Shown here one piece after another: positions 23,537 to 31,620 of a DNA stretch of 64,000 bases (its first letter is position 1; every line of letters starts with the position of its first letter). The stretch is from assembly GCF_030406385.1 (NCBI RefSeq), contig NZ_JAUEPM010000008.1, forward strand, positions 1 through 64,000, written 5' to 3'. The notes under the pieces were generated by a model. It made no database searches. It was not told the origin of the DNA and saw only the letters and a program-made list of their open reading frames with translations. Source of the DNA: Microbacterium oryzae. GTDB lineage: Bacteria > Actinomycetota > Actinomycetes > Actinomycetales > Microbacteriaceae. The position numbers were made by a program, and so were the translations under genes.

Positions 23537-25897
23537 TCACGTCGCGACGTACCGCGCCAGATGCTGCCCCGTGAGCGTCGAGGCGGCGGCGACCAGGTCC
23601 GCCGGGGTGCCCTCGAAGACGATGCGTCCGCCGTCGTGTCCGGCGCCCGGCCCGAGGTCGATGATCCAGTCCGCGTGCGCCATGACGGCCTGATGATGCT
23701 CGATGACGATGACCGTCTTCCCCGCGTCGACGAGCCGATCCAGCAGCCCCAGCAGGTTCTCGACATCCGCCAGATGGAGTCCGGTCGTGGGCTCGTCGAG
23801 CACGTAGACCTCCCCCCTCTCCCCCATCTCGTTCGCCAGCTTGATGCGCTGACGCTCTCCGCCGGAGAGCGTGGTCAGCGGCTGGCCGAGCGTGAGGTAG
23901 CCGAGCCCCACATCCTCGAGACGGGTCAGAATGGCCGCTGCCGCAGGGATCTTCGCCTCGCCATCCGAGAAGAACCGACGCGCTTCCGCGACGGGCAGGT
24001 CCAGCACCTCCGCGATATCTCGTCCGCCGAGCTTGTAGTCGAGGACCGCCGCCTGGAATCGGCGCCCGCCGCAGTCCTCGCACGGCGTCTCCACCGTCTC
24101 CATGAACCCGAGCTCGGTGACGATGACGCCGGCGCCCTTGCACGACGGGCAGGCGCCCTCCGAGTTCGCGCTGAAGAGCGCGGGCTTCACGCCGTTCGCC
24201 TTCGCGAACGCCTTGCGGATGGGCTCGAGAAGGCCGGTGTAGGTCGCAGGGTTGCTGCGGCGAGAACCGCGGATGGCCCCCTGATCGATCGAGACGACGC
24301 CGTCGCGTCGAGCCACCGAGCCGTGGACGAGCGAGCTCTTGCCCGAGCCCGCGACGCCGGTGACGACGGTGAGGACGCCGAGCGGGATGTCGACGTCCAC
24401 GTGCTGGAGGTTGTTCTCGCTCGCGTCGCGCACCTCGATGTGCCCGGATGGCTGCCGCACGGAGGGCTTCAAGGAGGCGCGGTATCCGAGGTGGCGGCCG
24501 GTCACGGTGTCGCTGCTCGCCAGCCCGTCGACGGTCCCCTCGAAGCAGATCGTCCCGCCGCCGGTCCCCGCTCCCGGCCCGAGGTCGACGACGCGGTCGG
24601 CGATGGCGATCGTCTCGGGCTTGTGCTCGACGACGAGCACGGTATTGCCCTTGTCGCGCAGCTGCAGAAGGAGCGTGTTCATGCGCTCGATGTCGTGCGG
24701 GTGGAGCCCGATGGTCGGCTCGTCGAAGACGTACGTCACGTCGGTGAGCGAGGAACCGAGGTGACGCAGCATCTTGATCCGCTGCGCCTCTCCCCCGGAC
24801 AGCGTTCCGGACGGGCGGTCGAGGCTGAGGTAGCCGAGTCCCAGCGTCACGAACGCGTCGAGGTTCGCGCCGAGCGCGCCGAGCAGCGGTCCCGCCCCGG
24901 GCCGGTCCAGGCCGCGCACCCAGGCGGCGAGGTCGGTGACCTGCATCCGGCACGCGTCGGCGATGCTCACGCCGTCGATCTTCGATGAGCGCGCTCCCTC
25001 GGTGAGGCGCGTCCCGTCGCACTCGGGACAACGCGTGAAGGTGGCCGCTCGCGTCACGAAGGCGCGGATGTGCGGCTGCAGCGCATCGACATCCTTCGAG
25101 AGCATCGCCTTCGTGATCTTCGGGATGAGCCCCTCGTAGGTCATGTTGATCCCGCTGATCTTGACCTTCGTGACCTCGCCATAGAGGAAGAGGTGCCGCT
25201 GCTTCTCCGTGAACTCGGCGATCGGCTTGTCGGCCGGGTAGAAGCCCGACTGGGAGAAGCCCTTCACCATCCAGCCGTCGGCCGTGTAGCCGGGTACGAG
25301 GATCGCGCCCTCATCGAGCGACTTCGACTCGTCGATGACCTGAGCGAGATCGACGTCGGACACCGTGCCCCGCCCCTCGCACCGCGGGCACATGCCGCCG
25401 AGGTAGATCGCGTCCTTCACGATCTTCTTCTCGCCGTGGGGTCCCGTCATCACGCCGCTGGCCTTCTGCGTGGGGATGTTGAACGAGAAGGCCGTCGCCC
25501 CGCCGATGTAGGGCTCGCCGAGCCGGCTGAAGAGGATCCGCAGCATCGCGTTCGCGTCGGTGACCGTCCCGACGGTGGACCGCGGGTTCGCGCCGAGTCG
25601 CTCCTGATCCACGAGGATGGCCGTGGTGAGGCCCTCGAGGACGTCGACGTCGGGCCGAGGCACCGACGGCATGAACCCCTGCACGAACGCGCTGTACGTC
25701 TCGTCGATCAGCCGACGCGATTCGGCGGCGATGGTGTCGAAGACGAGCGAGCTCTTGCCCGAGCCGGACACACCCGTGAACACCGTGAGGCGCCGCTTCG
25801 GGATCTCGAGGGTCACGTCCTTGAGGTTGTTCTCCCGCGCACCCTGCACGCGGATGACGTCGTGGGTGTCGGCGACGTGCGCGTCGTTCACGGCCAT
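23537..25897 (-). CDS. UvrA-like ABC ATPase (excinuclease subunit A paralog)
   Basis: The 786-residue protein has two ABC ATPase halves. The first has VFTGVSGSGKSSLVFDTI and signature LSGGEAQRIKML; the second has TVVTGVAGSGKSSLVHG and LSGGERQRIKLA. Cys pairs in CPRCEGRGTV, CPECDGTRL, CPSCKGAG and CEDCGGRRF are zinc-module motifs. It is about 150-170 residues shorter than housekeeping UvrA, as in the UvrA2/DrrC class tied to drug or DNA-damage tolerance. GGAAGGGACC precedes ATG 25897. It is last in an operon with LOG, AraC and VOC genes. Confidence 0.92.
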   Translation of the reverse strand: MAVNDAHVADTHDVIRVQGARENNLKDVTLEIPKRRLTVFTGVSGSGKSSLVFDTIAAESRRLIDETYSAFVQGFMPSVPRPDVDVLEGLTTAILVDQERLGANPRSTVGTVTDANAMLRILFSRLGEPYIGGATAFSFNIPTQKASGVMTGPHGEKKIVKDAIYLGGMCPRCEGRGTVSDVDLAQVIDESKSLDEGAILVPGYTADGWMVKGFSQSGFYPADKPIAEFTEKQRHLFLYGEVTKVKISGINMTYEGLIPKITKAMLSKDVDALQPHIRAFVTRAATFTRCPECDGTRLTEGARSSKIDGVSIADACRMQVTDLAAWVRGLDRPGAGPLLGALGANLDAFVTLGLGYLSLDRPSGTLSGGEAQRIKMLRHLGSSLTDVTYVFDEPTIGLHPHDIERMNTLLLQLRDKGNTVLVVEHKPETIAIADRVVDLGPGAGTGGGTICFEGTVDGLASSDTVTGRHLGYRASLKPSVRQPSGHIEVRDASENNLQHVDVDIPLGVLTVVTGVAGSGKSSLVHGSVARRDGVVSIDQGAIRGSRRSNPATYTGLLEPIRKAFAKANGVKPALFSANSEGACPSCKGAGVIVTELGFMETVETPCEDCGGRRFQAAVLDYKLGGRDIAEVLDLPVAEARRFFSDGEAKIPAAAAILTRLEDVGLGYLTLGQPLTTLSGGERQRIKLANEMGERGEVYVLDEPTTGLHLADVENLLGLLDRLVDAGKTVIVIEHHQAVMAHADWIIDLGPGAGHDGGRIVFEGTPADLVAAASTLTGQHLARYVAT

Positions 25898-25922
25898 GGT
25901 CCCTTCCGGGGTCGAGGTGGCG

Positions 25923-26333
25923 TCAGGGGCGCTGCTGCAGACGGACGAGGTTGCCCGAGGGGTCGCGCAGCGCCGCGTCGCGCACGCCGTAGGGCTGGTC
26001 CATCGGCTCCTGAACGATATCGACTCCGAGCGCCTCCAGGCGGGCGAATTCCGCGTCGACATCGGCTGTGGCGAGCAGGAGACTCGCGAAGGTGCCCTTC
26101 GCCATCATCTCCAGTACCGTCTCGCGCTCCTCAGCGGTGATGCCGGTCTCGGCCCCCGGCGGGTAGAGCACGATGTTCGTGTCGGGCTGGTCGACGGGGC
26201 CGACGGTCAGCCAGCGCAGGCCCTGGTACCCCACGTCGCCGCGTACCTCGAACCCGAGCGCATCGCGATAGAAGGCGAGCGCGGCCTCCGGATCGGTCTG
26301 CGGCAGGAAGCTGGAGTGGATGGTGATGCTCAT
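25923..26333 (-). CDS. VOC-family (glyoxalase/bleomycin-resistance-like) protein
   Basis: The 136-residue protein has the VOC fold: PEAALAFYRDALGFEVRGDV in the first half and DAALRDPSGNLVRLQQ in the second. Members bind a metal and act as lyases, dioxygenases or drug-sequestering proteins. It lies five bases after the AraC gene and 25 bases before the UvrA-like gene, so it shares their transcript. A resistance role is plausible from context but not shown. Confidence 0.88.
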   Translation of the reverse strand: MSITIHSSFLPQTDPEAALAFYRDALGFEVRGDVGYQGLRWLTVGPVDQPDTNIVLYPPGAETGITAEERETVLEMMAKGTFASLLLATADVDAEFARLEALGVDIVQEPMDQPYGVRDAALRDPSGNLVRLQQRP

Positions 26334-26338
26334 GGCCC

Positions 26339-26785
26339 TCACGGTAGCCCCGGGACGGAGGGCGGTGCTTCTCGATTCCTGACCGGTCGTGTGACGTGCT
26401 TGGTCACGAGAGTCGGCAGCCCCGCGAGGTCGCCTCGGGCCCGACGCCGGTACTCGCTCGGCGGCATGCCGACGAGCTCGGTGAAGCGGGTGCTGAAGGT
26501 GCCGAGCGAACCGAACCCGACCGCGAAGCACGCCTCGGTGACGGAGGTCTCTCCGCCGCGGAGGAGCGACATCGCCCGCTCGATGCGCCGGGTGGACAGA
26601 TACGCGTAGGGAGACTCGCCGTATGCCGCCCGGAACCGACGGCTGAGATGGCCTGGGGACATGTTCACGCCGCGAGCGAGGGCCGCCACGTCCAACGGGC
26701 GGGCGAAGTCGCGGTCCATCCGGTCCCGGACGCGACGGAGCAGGACGAGCTCGCGCAGACGCGCCTCGCGGTCCAGCCCGCTCAC
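26339..26785 (-). CDS. AraC-family transcriptional regulator (DNA-binding domain only)
   Basis: The 148-residue protein is essentially the two HTH motifs of AraC: VAALARGVNMSPGHLSRRFR and VTEACFAVGFGSLGTFSTRF, with the closing PSEYRRRAR. It has no sensor domain, as in SoxS/MarA-size activators. GTG 26785 overlaps the LOG gene's stop (GTGA), so the two are translationally coupled. It probably controls its own operon, which ends with VOC and UvrA-like genes. Confidence 0.9.
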   Translation of the reverse strand: MSGLDREARLRELVLLRRVRDRMDRDFARPLDVAALARGVNMSPGHLSRRFRAAYGESPYAYLSTRRIERAMSLLRGGETSVTEACFAVGFGSLGTFSTRFTELVGMPPSEYRRRARGDLAGLPTLVTKHVTRPVRNREAPPSVPGLP

Positions 26786-27366
26786 GGTCGTGGCGCCCCG
26801 CCCTTCGGCGCGGGCGGCTGCCACTGCTCCAACGCCGCCAGGAGATCCTCGATGTCGTCGGACACGATGAGGGTTCGGCGAAATCCGTCCTGCACGAACC
26901 CCTCGGCCGTCAGGTGATCGATGGCCGCGATCAACGGCGTCCAGAAGCCGGCGACATCCAGGAGAGCGACCGGCTTGCGATGGATCCCGAGCTGCAGCCA
27001 GGTCCACGCCTCGAAGAGCTCCTCCAGAGTCCCGGCTCCTCCGGGCAGCGCGACGAACGCGTCGCCGAGCTCGGCCATCCGCAGCTTCCGTGCGTGCATG
27101 TCGGGCACGATCTCGAGCGACGTCACGTCGTCATCGGCCGCCTCGGCGGCGAGGAGATGCTGCGGGATCACCCCGACCACCTCTCCCCCGGCCGCCATCG
27201 CGGCGTCCGCGACGATCCCCATCAGGCCGACGCGTCCGCCTCCGTAGACGAGACCCGCTCCGCGCGCGGCGACGGCACCGCCGAAGGCCCGCGCGGCCTT
27301 GGCGTATTCGGGATGCCTCCCCGTCGACGAACCGAGGAACACCGTGACACGAGAGATCCGGCTCAT
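26782..27366 (-). CDS. LOG-family (lysine decarboxylase-like) nucleotide phosphoribohydrolase
   Basis: The 194-residue Rossmann-like protein has VYGGGRVGLMG and the diagnostic PGGAGTLEELFEAWTW. LOG proteins release cytokinin bases from their nucleotides, and bacterial relatives hydrolyse AMP-type nucleotides. TAGGCT lies six bases before ATG 27366 on the minus strand, so this is the leaderless first gene of the LOG-AraC-VOC-UvrA-like operon. The substrate is unknown. Confidence 0.9.
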   Translation of the reverse strand: MSRISRVTVFLGSSTGRHPEYAKAARAFGGAVAARGAGLVYGGGRVGLMGIVADAAMAAGGEVVGVIPQHLLAAEAADDDVTSLEIVPDMHARKLRMAELGDAFVALPGGAGTLEELFEAWTWLQLGIHRKPVALLDVAGFWTPLIAAIDHLTAEGFVQDGFRRTLIVSDDIEDLLAALEQWQPPAPKGGAPRP

Positions 27367-27422
27367 ATCGGGAGCCTAGCCATCCGATCGGGAGATGCCG
27401 ACGCCAGCGGTAGCGTGGAGGG

Positions 27423-27491
27423 GTGACTAACCGTGCCGGCGCGAGCCGCAGTGCCTCGCCCCGCGCGGCGGCCTCGCGAGGCCTCGCATGA
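27423..27491 (+). CDS. 22-codon leaderless upstream ORF coupled to the AEC carrier gene
   Basis: TAGCGT (27411-27416), then GGAGGG, then GTG 27423 is the same leaderless module that starts many genes here. The frame runs 22 codons (starting MTNRAGASRSASPRAAASRG, Ser/Ala/Arg-rich). Its TGA (27489-27491) overlaps the carrier's ATG (27488). No ribosome binding site precedes that ATG, so the carrier probably depends on translation of this short frame. Candidate regulatory leader; peptide function unknown. Confidence 0.55.
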   Translation: MTNRAGASRSASPRAAASRGLA

Positions 27492-28408
27492 TCGATGTGC
27501 TCACCGGCTTCTCCGTGGTGGCGGCCGCGATCCTCGCGGGGTACGTCATCGGACGGATCGACCTGCTGGGGCCCAACGCGCGCTACGTGCTCAGCCGGCT
27601 GAGCTTCTTCGTGCTCAATCCGTTCCTGCTCTTCAGCGTCCTCGCCGACGCCGACCTCGAGGTGCTGTTCTCCTCGCTCCTGCCGGTCTCCGCGATCGCT
27701 GCCGCGGTGATCTTCGCGGCGTACGCGCTCATCGCCCGCCTGGCGTGGCGACGCAGCTGGGGCGCGGCGACGGTCGGAGCGCTCGGTGCGGGCTATGTCA
27801 ACGGCAACAACATCGGCATCCCGATCGCGACGTACGTCCTGGGCAACGGCGCACTGGCCGCGCCGATCCTGCTGATGCAGCTGCTGGTGTTCACTCCGCT
27901 GGCGCTGGCCGTGCTGGAGGCGTCGGCGTCGAGCGAGGTGCGTCCCTGGCGCATCATCCGTCGCACCCTCCGCAACCCGATGATCGTGGGCGCCGCGCTC
28001 GGCGTTCTCGTGGCGCTGTTCGACATCGACCTGCCGCCGATCGTGATGGAGCCGATCGCGCTCCTCGCCGGCGGCGCGGTGCCGGTGCTGCTCATCAGCT
28101 TCGGCCTGTCGCTCTACGGACAGCGCGTGCTCACGGAACGCGGCACGCGACGCGACGTGCTCACCGCCACGGCGATGAAGCTCGTGATCATGCCGCTCGT
28201 GGCGTGGGCGATCGGGCGGTTCGCCTTCGGGCTCCACGACGCGCCGCTGCTGGCGGTCGTCGTGCTGGCCGCCCTGCCCACCGCACAAAACGTCTTCAAC
28301 TACGCCCAGCGCTACGACACCGGCGAGATCGTCGCGCGGGACACCGTGTTCCTCACGACGCTCGGGTGCCTGCCGGTGCTCTTCGCGAGCGCGTTCCTGC
28401 TCGGCTGA
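27488..28408 (+). CDS. AEC-family (auxin efflux carrier-type) transporter
   Basis: The 306-residue protein has about ten membrane helices in two inverted halves: NARYVLSRLSFFVLNPFLLF in the first, and NPMIVGAALGVLVALFDIDL in the second. NGNNIGIPIATYVLG and ALPTAQNVFNYAQRY are the conserved helix-break regions of the family. AEC proteins move organic acids such as malate or malonate. ATG 27488 overlaps the stop of a 22-codon upstream frame (ATGA). The longer frame upstream in other phases is not coding. Confidence 0.9.
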   Translation: MIDVLTGFSVVAAAILAGYVIGRIDLLGPNARYVLSRLSFFVLNPFLLFSVLADADLEVLFSSLLPVSAIAAAVIFAAYALIARLAWRRSWGAATVGALGAGYVNGNNIGIPIATYVLGNGALAAPILLMQLLVFTPLALAVLEASASSEVRPWRIIRRTLRNPMIVGAALGVLVALFDIDLPPIVMEPIALLAGGAVPVLLISFGLSLYGQRVLTERGTRRDVLTATAMKLVIMPLVAWAIGRFAFGLHDAPLLAVVVLAALPTAQNVFNYAQRYDTGEIVARDTVFLTTLGCLPVLFASAFLLG

Positions 28409-28422
28409 GATCGCGGCGGGAA

Positions 28423-28467
28423 CGCCGACCGTGCCCCCGCCTTCCGGCGTGGGCACGGCGTGCGGCG
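28423..28467. terminator. bidirectional terminator between the AEC carrier and SDR genes
   Basis: Core arms CCGTGCCC (28429-28436) and GGGCACGG (28451-28458) are flanked by CGCCG (28423-28427) and CGGCG (28463-28467). It fills the gap between two convergent genes. No T-run is seen. Confidence 0.65.
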
Positions 28468-29235
28468 TCAGTCGGTGCCGCGGAAGCCGGCGGTGTCTCC
28501 GACGATGCGCTCGTTGTCGGCGGGGATCGGGTCGACGATCGCCTGGGCGATCTCCGCGGCGAACTCCGACACGTTGTAGAGGCGCCCGGCCTCCTCGCGG
28601 CGCTGCGCGATGGCACCGGGGTTCACGCGCTCGAGGAGCGTGGCGGTGATCGTGCCCTCGATCATGTCGCCCGAGACGACGACGAATTCGACGCCGCGCG
28701 AGGTGAGCGCCGGGATGCGCTCGCGCAGGGCGTCCTCGCCCGCGCGCTTCGACAGGGCGACGGGCTCGTACGCGTCCATGGTCGGCGTCGTGCGGATGAA
28801 GTGCGCCTGGTGGCTGGTGACGAACACGACGCGCCCACCGCGGGGCATGATCGGCAGCGCCGTCTCCAGCACGCTCACCTGCGCGTCGCGGTTGAGGCGG
28901 AGTGCGTAGTCCTCGCCGAGGTCGGCCTCCATGCCCCCCGAGGCGTTCAGCACGAGGACGTCGAGCGAGCCGAACTCCTCCTTGACGGCCTCGATCATGC
29001 CGGCGACCGAGCCCGGGTCGGTGAGGTCGGCGCCGACGACGAGGGCCTGCACGCCGAGTTCGCGCACCTCGCGGGCGAGCTTCTCCGCGCGCGGCGCCTT
29101 GTTGCGGAAGTTGATGACCACGTTCGCGCCGGCCTGCGCGGCATAGCGCACGGTGTCGGCGCCGATGCCGCGTGACGAACCCGTCACGAGCACCGTCTTG
29201 CCGGCGAGGGACTGCGGGGCGAGGGGCTGCGACAC
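28468..29235 (-). CDS. SDR-family protein lacking the usual YxxxK motif
   Basis: The 255-residue Rossmann protein has TGSSRGIGADT for the coenzyme and VLNASGG in place of NNAG. A Ser (S141) stands at the catalytic position in VFVTSHQ. The Tyr-Lys pair is odd: K163 in ALSKRAGED has Val at minus 4, and the nearest Tyr is Y156, seven residues before it. The enzyme may use a shifted Tyr or bind a cofactor without classical catalysis. GTG 29235 is preceded by GGAG. The open frame further upstream is Arg-rich and rejected. Confidence 0.85.
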   Translation of the reverse strand: MSQPLAPQSLAGKTVLVTGSSRGIGADTVRYAAQAGANVVINFRNKAPRAEKLAREVRELGVQALVVGADLTDPGSVAGMIEAVKEEFGSLDVLVLNASGGMEADLGEDYALRLNRDAQVSVLETALPIMPRGGRVVFVTSHQAHFIRTTPTMDAYEPVALSKRAGEDALRERIPALTSRGVEFVVVSGDMIEGTITATLLERVNPGAIAQRREEAGRLYNVSEFAAEIAQAIVDPIPADNERIVGDTAGFRGTD

Positions 29236-29366
29236 GAGGACTCCGAAGCGTTGAGGATGGATCGCTCCGACCCTACCAAGAGCGCCCTGTCCGCCTCGGA
29301 TGCGCGCCCCGGCGGCGTCGGACCTGCGTGATAGGTTCCGAGCAGGGAGCACCCCGAGGAGGCCGC

Positions 29367-29828
29367 ATGGAAGCGATCGAGCAGTACGCGTGGGTCGTCT
29401 GGCTCGCGCTCATCGCCATCTTCCTCGTCGTCGAGATGGTCTCCGGCGAGCTGACGTTCCTCATGCTCGGCATCGGAGCGGTCTTCGGGATCGGCTCGGG
29501 TCTGCTCGGGGCGCCGCTGTGGCTGCAGGTGATCATCGCCGCGGCCGCCGCCGTCGCGCTGCTGGTGTTCCTGAGGCCGCCGCTGCTGCGCCGGCTGAAC
29601 AGGAGCGCCGATCCGAAGACGTTCAACGTCGACGCCCTCGTCGGGTTGCCCGGGATCGTCACCGAGACGGTCACGTCGATGTCGGGTCGTGTGAAGCTCG
29701 CCAACGGGGACTCCTGGTCGGCGCGCGTGCATGGCGAGCGGTCCCTCGCGCCGCAGACCCCCATCGCCGTCGAGTCGATCCAGGGCGCGACCGCATTCGT
29801 CGTCATCCGCACGTTGGAGGAGAGCTGA
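29367..29828 (+). CDS. NfeD-like membrane protein
   Basis: The 153-residue protein has two or three membrane helices (VVWLALIAIFLVVEMVSGEL, then LGIGAVFGIGSGLLGAPLWL and a third). A C-terminal OB-fold begins NVDALVGLPGIVTETVTSMS and ends TAFVVIRTLEE. This is the short NfeD type found next to SPFH/stomatin proteins, where it helps organise membrane microdomains. GAGGAGG precedes ATG 29367 and TAGGTT (29332-29337) is a plausible -10. It is the first gene of a three-gene operon. Confidence 0.92.
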   Translation: MEAIEQYAWVVWLALIAIFLVVEMVSGELTFLMLGIGAVFGIGSGLLGAPLWLQVIIAAAAAVALLVFLRPPLLRRLNRSADPKTFNVDALVGLPGIVTETVTSMSGRVKLANGDSWSARVHGERSLAPQTPIAVESIQGATAFVVIRTLEES

Positions 29829-29829
29829 C

Positions 29830-30762
29830 ATGAACGACAGCAGCAGCACGATCTCGACGGTTCTCACCTGGATCCTGGTGGCGGCCGTCGTCCTGGTCGT
29901 CGTCACCATCCTGATCCGGGCCATCCGGATCGTCCCGCAGAGCGACTCGATCATCGTCGAGCGCCTCGGCAAGTACCACCGGACGCTCTTCGGCGGGCCG
30001 CACCTCATCGTGCCGTTCATCGACCGGGCGCGCACCCGCGTCGACCTGCGGGAGCAGGTGGTGTCGTTCCCGCCGCAGCAGGTCATCACGGAGGACAACC
30101 TCTCGGTCGCCGTCGACACGGTCGTCTACTTCCGTGTGACCGACCCGCGCGCGGCCACGTACGAGATCGCGAACTACCTCGGCGCCGTCGAGCAGCTGAC
30201 CATCACGACCCTGCGCAATGTCGTCGGCAGCCTGAATCTCGAGGAAGCGCTCGTCAGCCGCGACGTCATCAACGGCAAGCTGAGCGCCGTGCTCGACGAG
30301 GCCACCGGACAGTGGGGCATCAAGGTCAGCCGCGTCGAGCTGAAGGCGATCGACCCGCCCGTGACCTTGCAGGACGCGATGGAGAAGCAGATGCGCGCGG
30401 AGCGCGACCGCCGCGCGGCGATCCTGCAGGCCGAGGGACAGAAGCAGTCGCAGGTGCTCGTCGCCGAGGGTGCCCGGCAGGCCGCCATCCTGCAGGCGGA
30501 GGGCGAGAAGCAGGCGCAGGTGCTGCGCGCTCAGGGTGAGTCGCAGGCGATCGAGACGGTGTTCGGCGCGATCCACGCCGGCAACCCCGACGAGAAGCTG
30601 CTCGCCTACCAGTACCTGCAGACGCTGCCCAAGATCGCCGAGGGCGAGGCCAGCAAGCTCTGGATCATCCCGAGCGAGCTGACGGAGGCGCTCAAGGGGA
30701 TCTCGGGCGGGTTCGCCGGGCGGATCCCCGGCTTCGGGGACGCCACCCCGCCGCGTCCGTGA
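29830..30762 (+). CDS. SPFH/stomatin-family membrane protein (QmcA-like)
   Basis: The 310-residue protein has one N-terminal helix (WILVAAVVLVVVTILIRAI) and a prohibitin/stomatin domain. The domain includes IVPQSDSIIVERLGKYHRTL, LREQVVSFPPQQVITEDNLS and VVYFRVTDPRAATYEIANYL. An Ala/Glu/Gln-rich coiled coil follows (AILQAEGQKQSQVLVAEGAR and on). Such proteins oligomerise on the cytoplasmic membrane and act with NfeD partners and proteases. It starts one base after nfeD stops and overlaps the next gene by GTGA. Confidence 0.94.
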   Translation: MNDSSSTISTVLTWILVAAVVLVVVTILIRAIRIVPQSDSIIVERLGKYHRTLFGGPHLIVPFIDRARTRVDLREQVVSFPPQQVITEDNLSVAVDTVVYFRVTDPRAATYEIANYLGAVEQLTITTLRNVVGSLNLEEALVSRDVINGKLSAVLDEATGQWGIKVSRVELKAIDPPVTLQDAMEKQMRAERDRRAAILQAEGQKQSQVLVAEGARQAAILQAEGEKQAQVLRAQGESQAIETVFGAIHAGNPDEKLLAYQYLQTLPKIAEGEASKLWIIPSELTEALKGISGGFAGRIPGFGDATPPRP

Positions 30763-31526
30763 CCCATCCCTACCTCGCCGGGACGCGCCATCCGCGGGTG
30801 TTCGCGCACCGCGGCCTGGTGACGGCGGAGATGGCGACCGACGGCATCGTCGACAACACCATCGCCGCGATCGCGGCCGCACACGCGGCGGGCGTGGAGT
30901 ACGTGGAGACCGACTGCCACCTGACGGCGGACGGGGTCGTCGTGCTCTTCCACGACGCGACCCTGGAGCGCGTGACCGGCGATCCCCGCGCGGTGGCCGA
31001 CGTCACCGCGCGGGAGCTGGAGGCGCTGCTCTCCGGGCGCGGGGGCCTCGCCCAGCTGCGCGATGTCGTGCGCGATTTTCCGAAGACCCGGTTCAACGTC
31101 GACGTGAAGGCTGCCGCCGCCGCCGACCCGGCGGGACGGATCCTCGCCGATCATGCGGACCGCGTCCTGCTCACCAGCTTCTCGGCCGAGCGGCGTGCAG
31201 CCGCACTCGCGGCCGCGGCACCCGCGCGACCTGCCACGAGCGCCGATGCCACGATGATCCGCCAACTCGTCGTCGCCGCCCGGCTCGGCGCGCGCGGGCG
31301 GGCCCGCCGTCTGCTGTCGACGATCGACGCGCTGCAGATCCCCGAGCGCCGGAACGGGGTGCCCATCCTCACCCGCAGGCTCGTGCGCTGGGCGCACGAG
31401 GCGGGGGTCGAGGTGCACGTGTGGGGCATCGACGACATCCCTCGAATGCAGGGCCTCGTGGCCCGGGGAGTCGACGGCATCGTGACCGATCGCGCCGACG
31501 TCGCGCGCACCGCCCTGACGCCCTGA
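30759..31526 (+). CDS. glycerophosphodiester phosphodiesterase (GDPD family)
   Basis: The 255-residue TIM-barrel enzyme hydrolyses glycerophosphodiesters to glycerol-3-phosphate and an alcohol. FAHRGLVTAEMATDGIVDNT carries the HRG motif, with D where many members have the Glu of EN. YVETDCHLTADGVVVLFHDA gives the metal ligands (ExD) and the catalytic HD. The C-terminus VHVWGIDDIPRMQGLVARGV and VDGIVTDR complete the barrel. GTG 30759 overlaps the SPFH gene by four bases. No signal peptide, so cytoplasmic. Confidence 0.92.
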   Translation: MTHPYLAGTRHPRVFAHRGLVTAEMATDGIVDNTIAAIAAAHAAGVEYVETDCHLTADGVVVLFHDATLERVTGDPRAVADVTARELEALLSGRGGLAQLRDVVRDFPKTRFNVDVKAAAAADPAGRILADHADRVLLTSFSAERRAAALAAAAPARPATSADATMIRQLVVAARLGARGRARRLLSTIDALQIPERRNGVPILTRRLVRWAHEAGVEVHVWGIDDIPRMQGLVARGVDGIVTDRADVARTALTP

Positions 31527-31535
31527 ACGTCGCCT

Positions 31536-31563
31536 GGGAATACCGCATCCGGCGTCGTCCGTT
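31536..31563 (+). promoter_or_regulatory. SigR/SigH-type (disulfide-stress ECF) promoter of rbpA
   Basis: GGGAAT (31536-31541) and GTT (31561-31563) are 19 bases apart, close to the GGAAT-N18/19-GTT consensus of the actinobacterial oxidative-stress sigma factor. The predicted start near 31570 leaves a leader of about 50 bases before ATG 31621. In Streptomyces coelicolor rbpA is a SigR target, so the assignment agrees with known biology. Confidence 0.6.
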
Positions 31564-31620
31564 CGGATGATCCGCACAGCCGGAAGCGTTACAAATGGTG
31601 ACCGACGAGAGGACTTCACC

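Noticed and set aside
30312..30539. extra small proteins inside the SPFH gene
   Set aside because: These are frame-shifted readings of the Ala/Gln/Glu-rich coiled coil and lack start signals.
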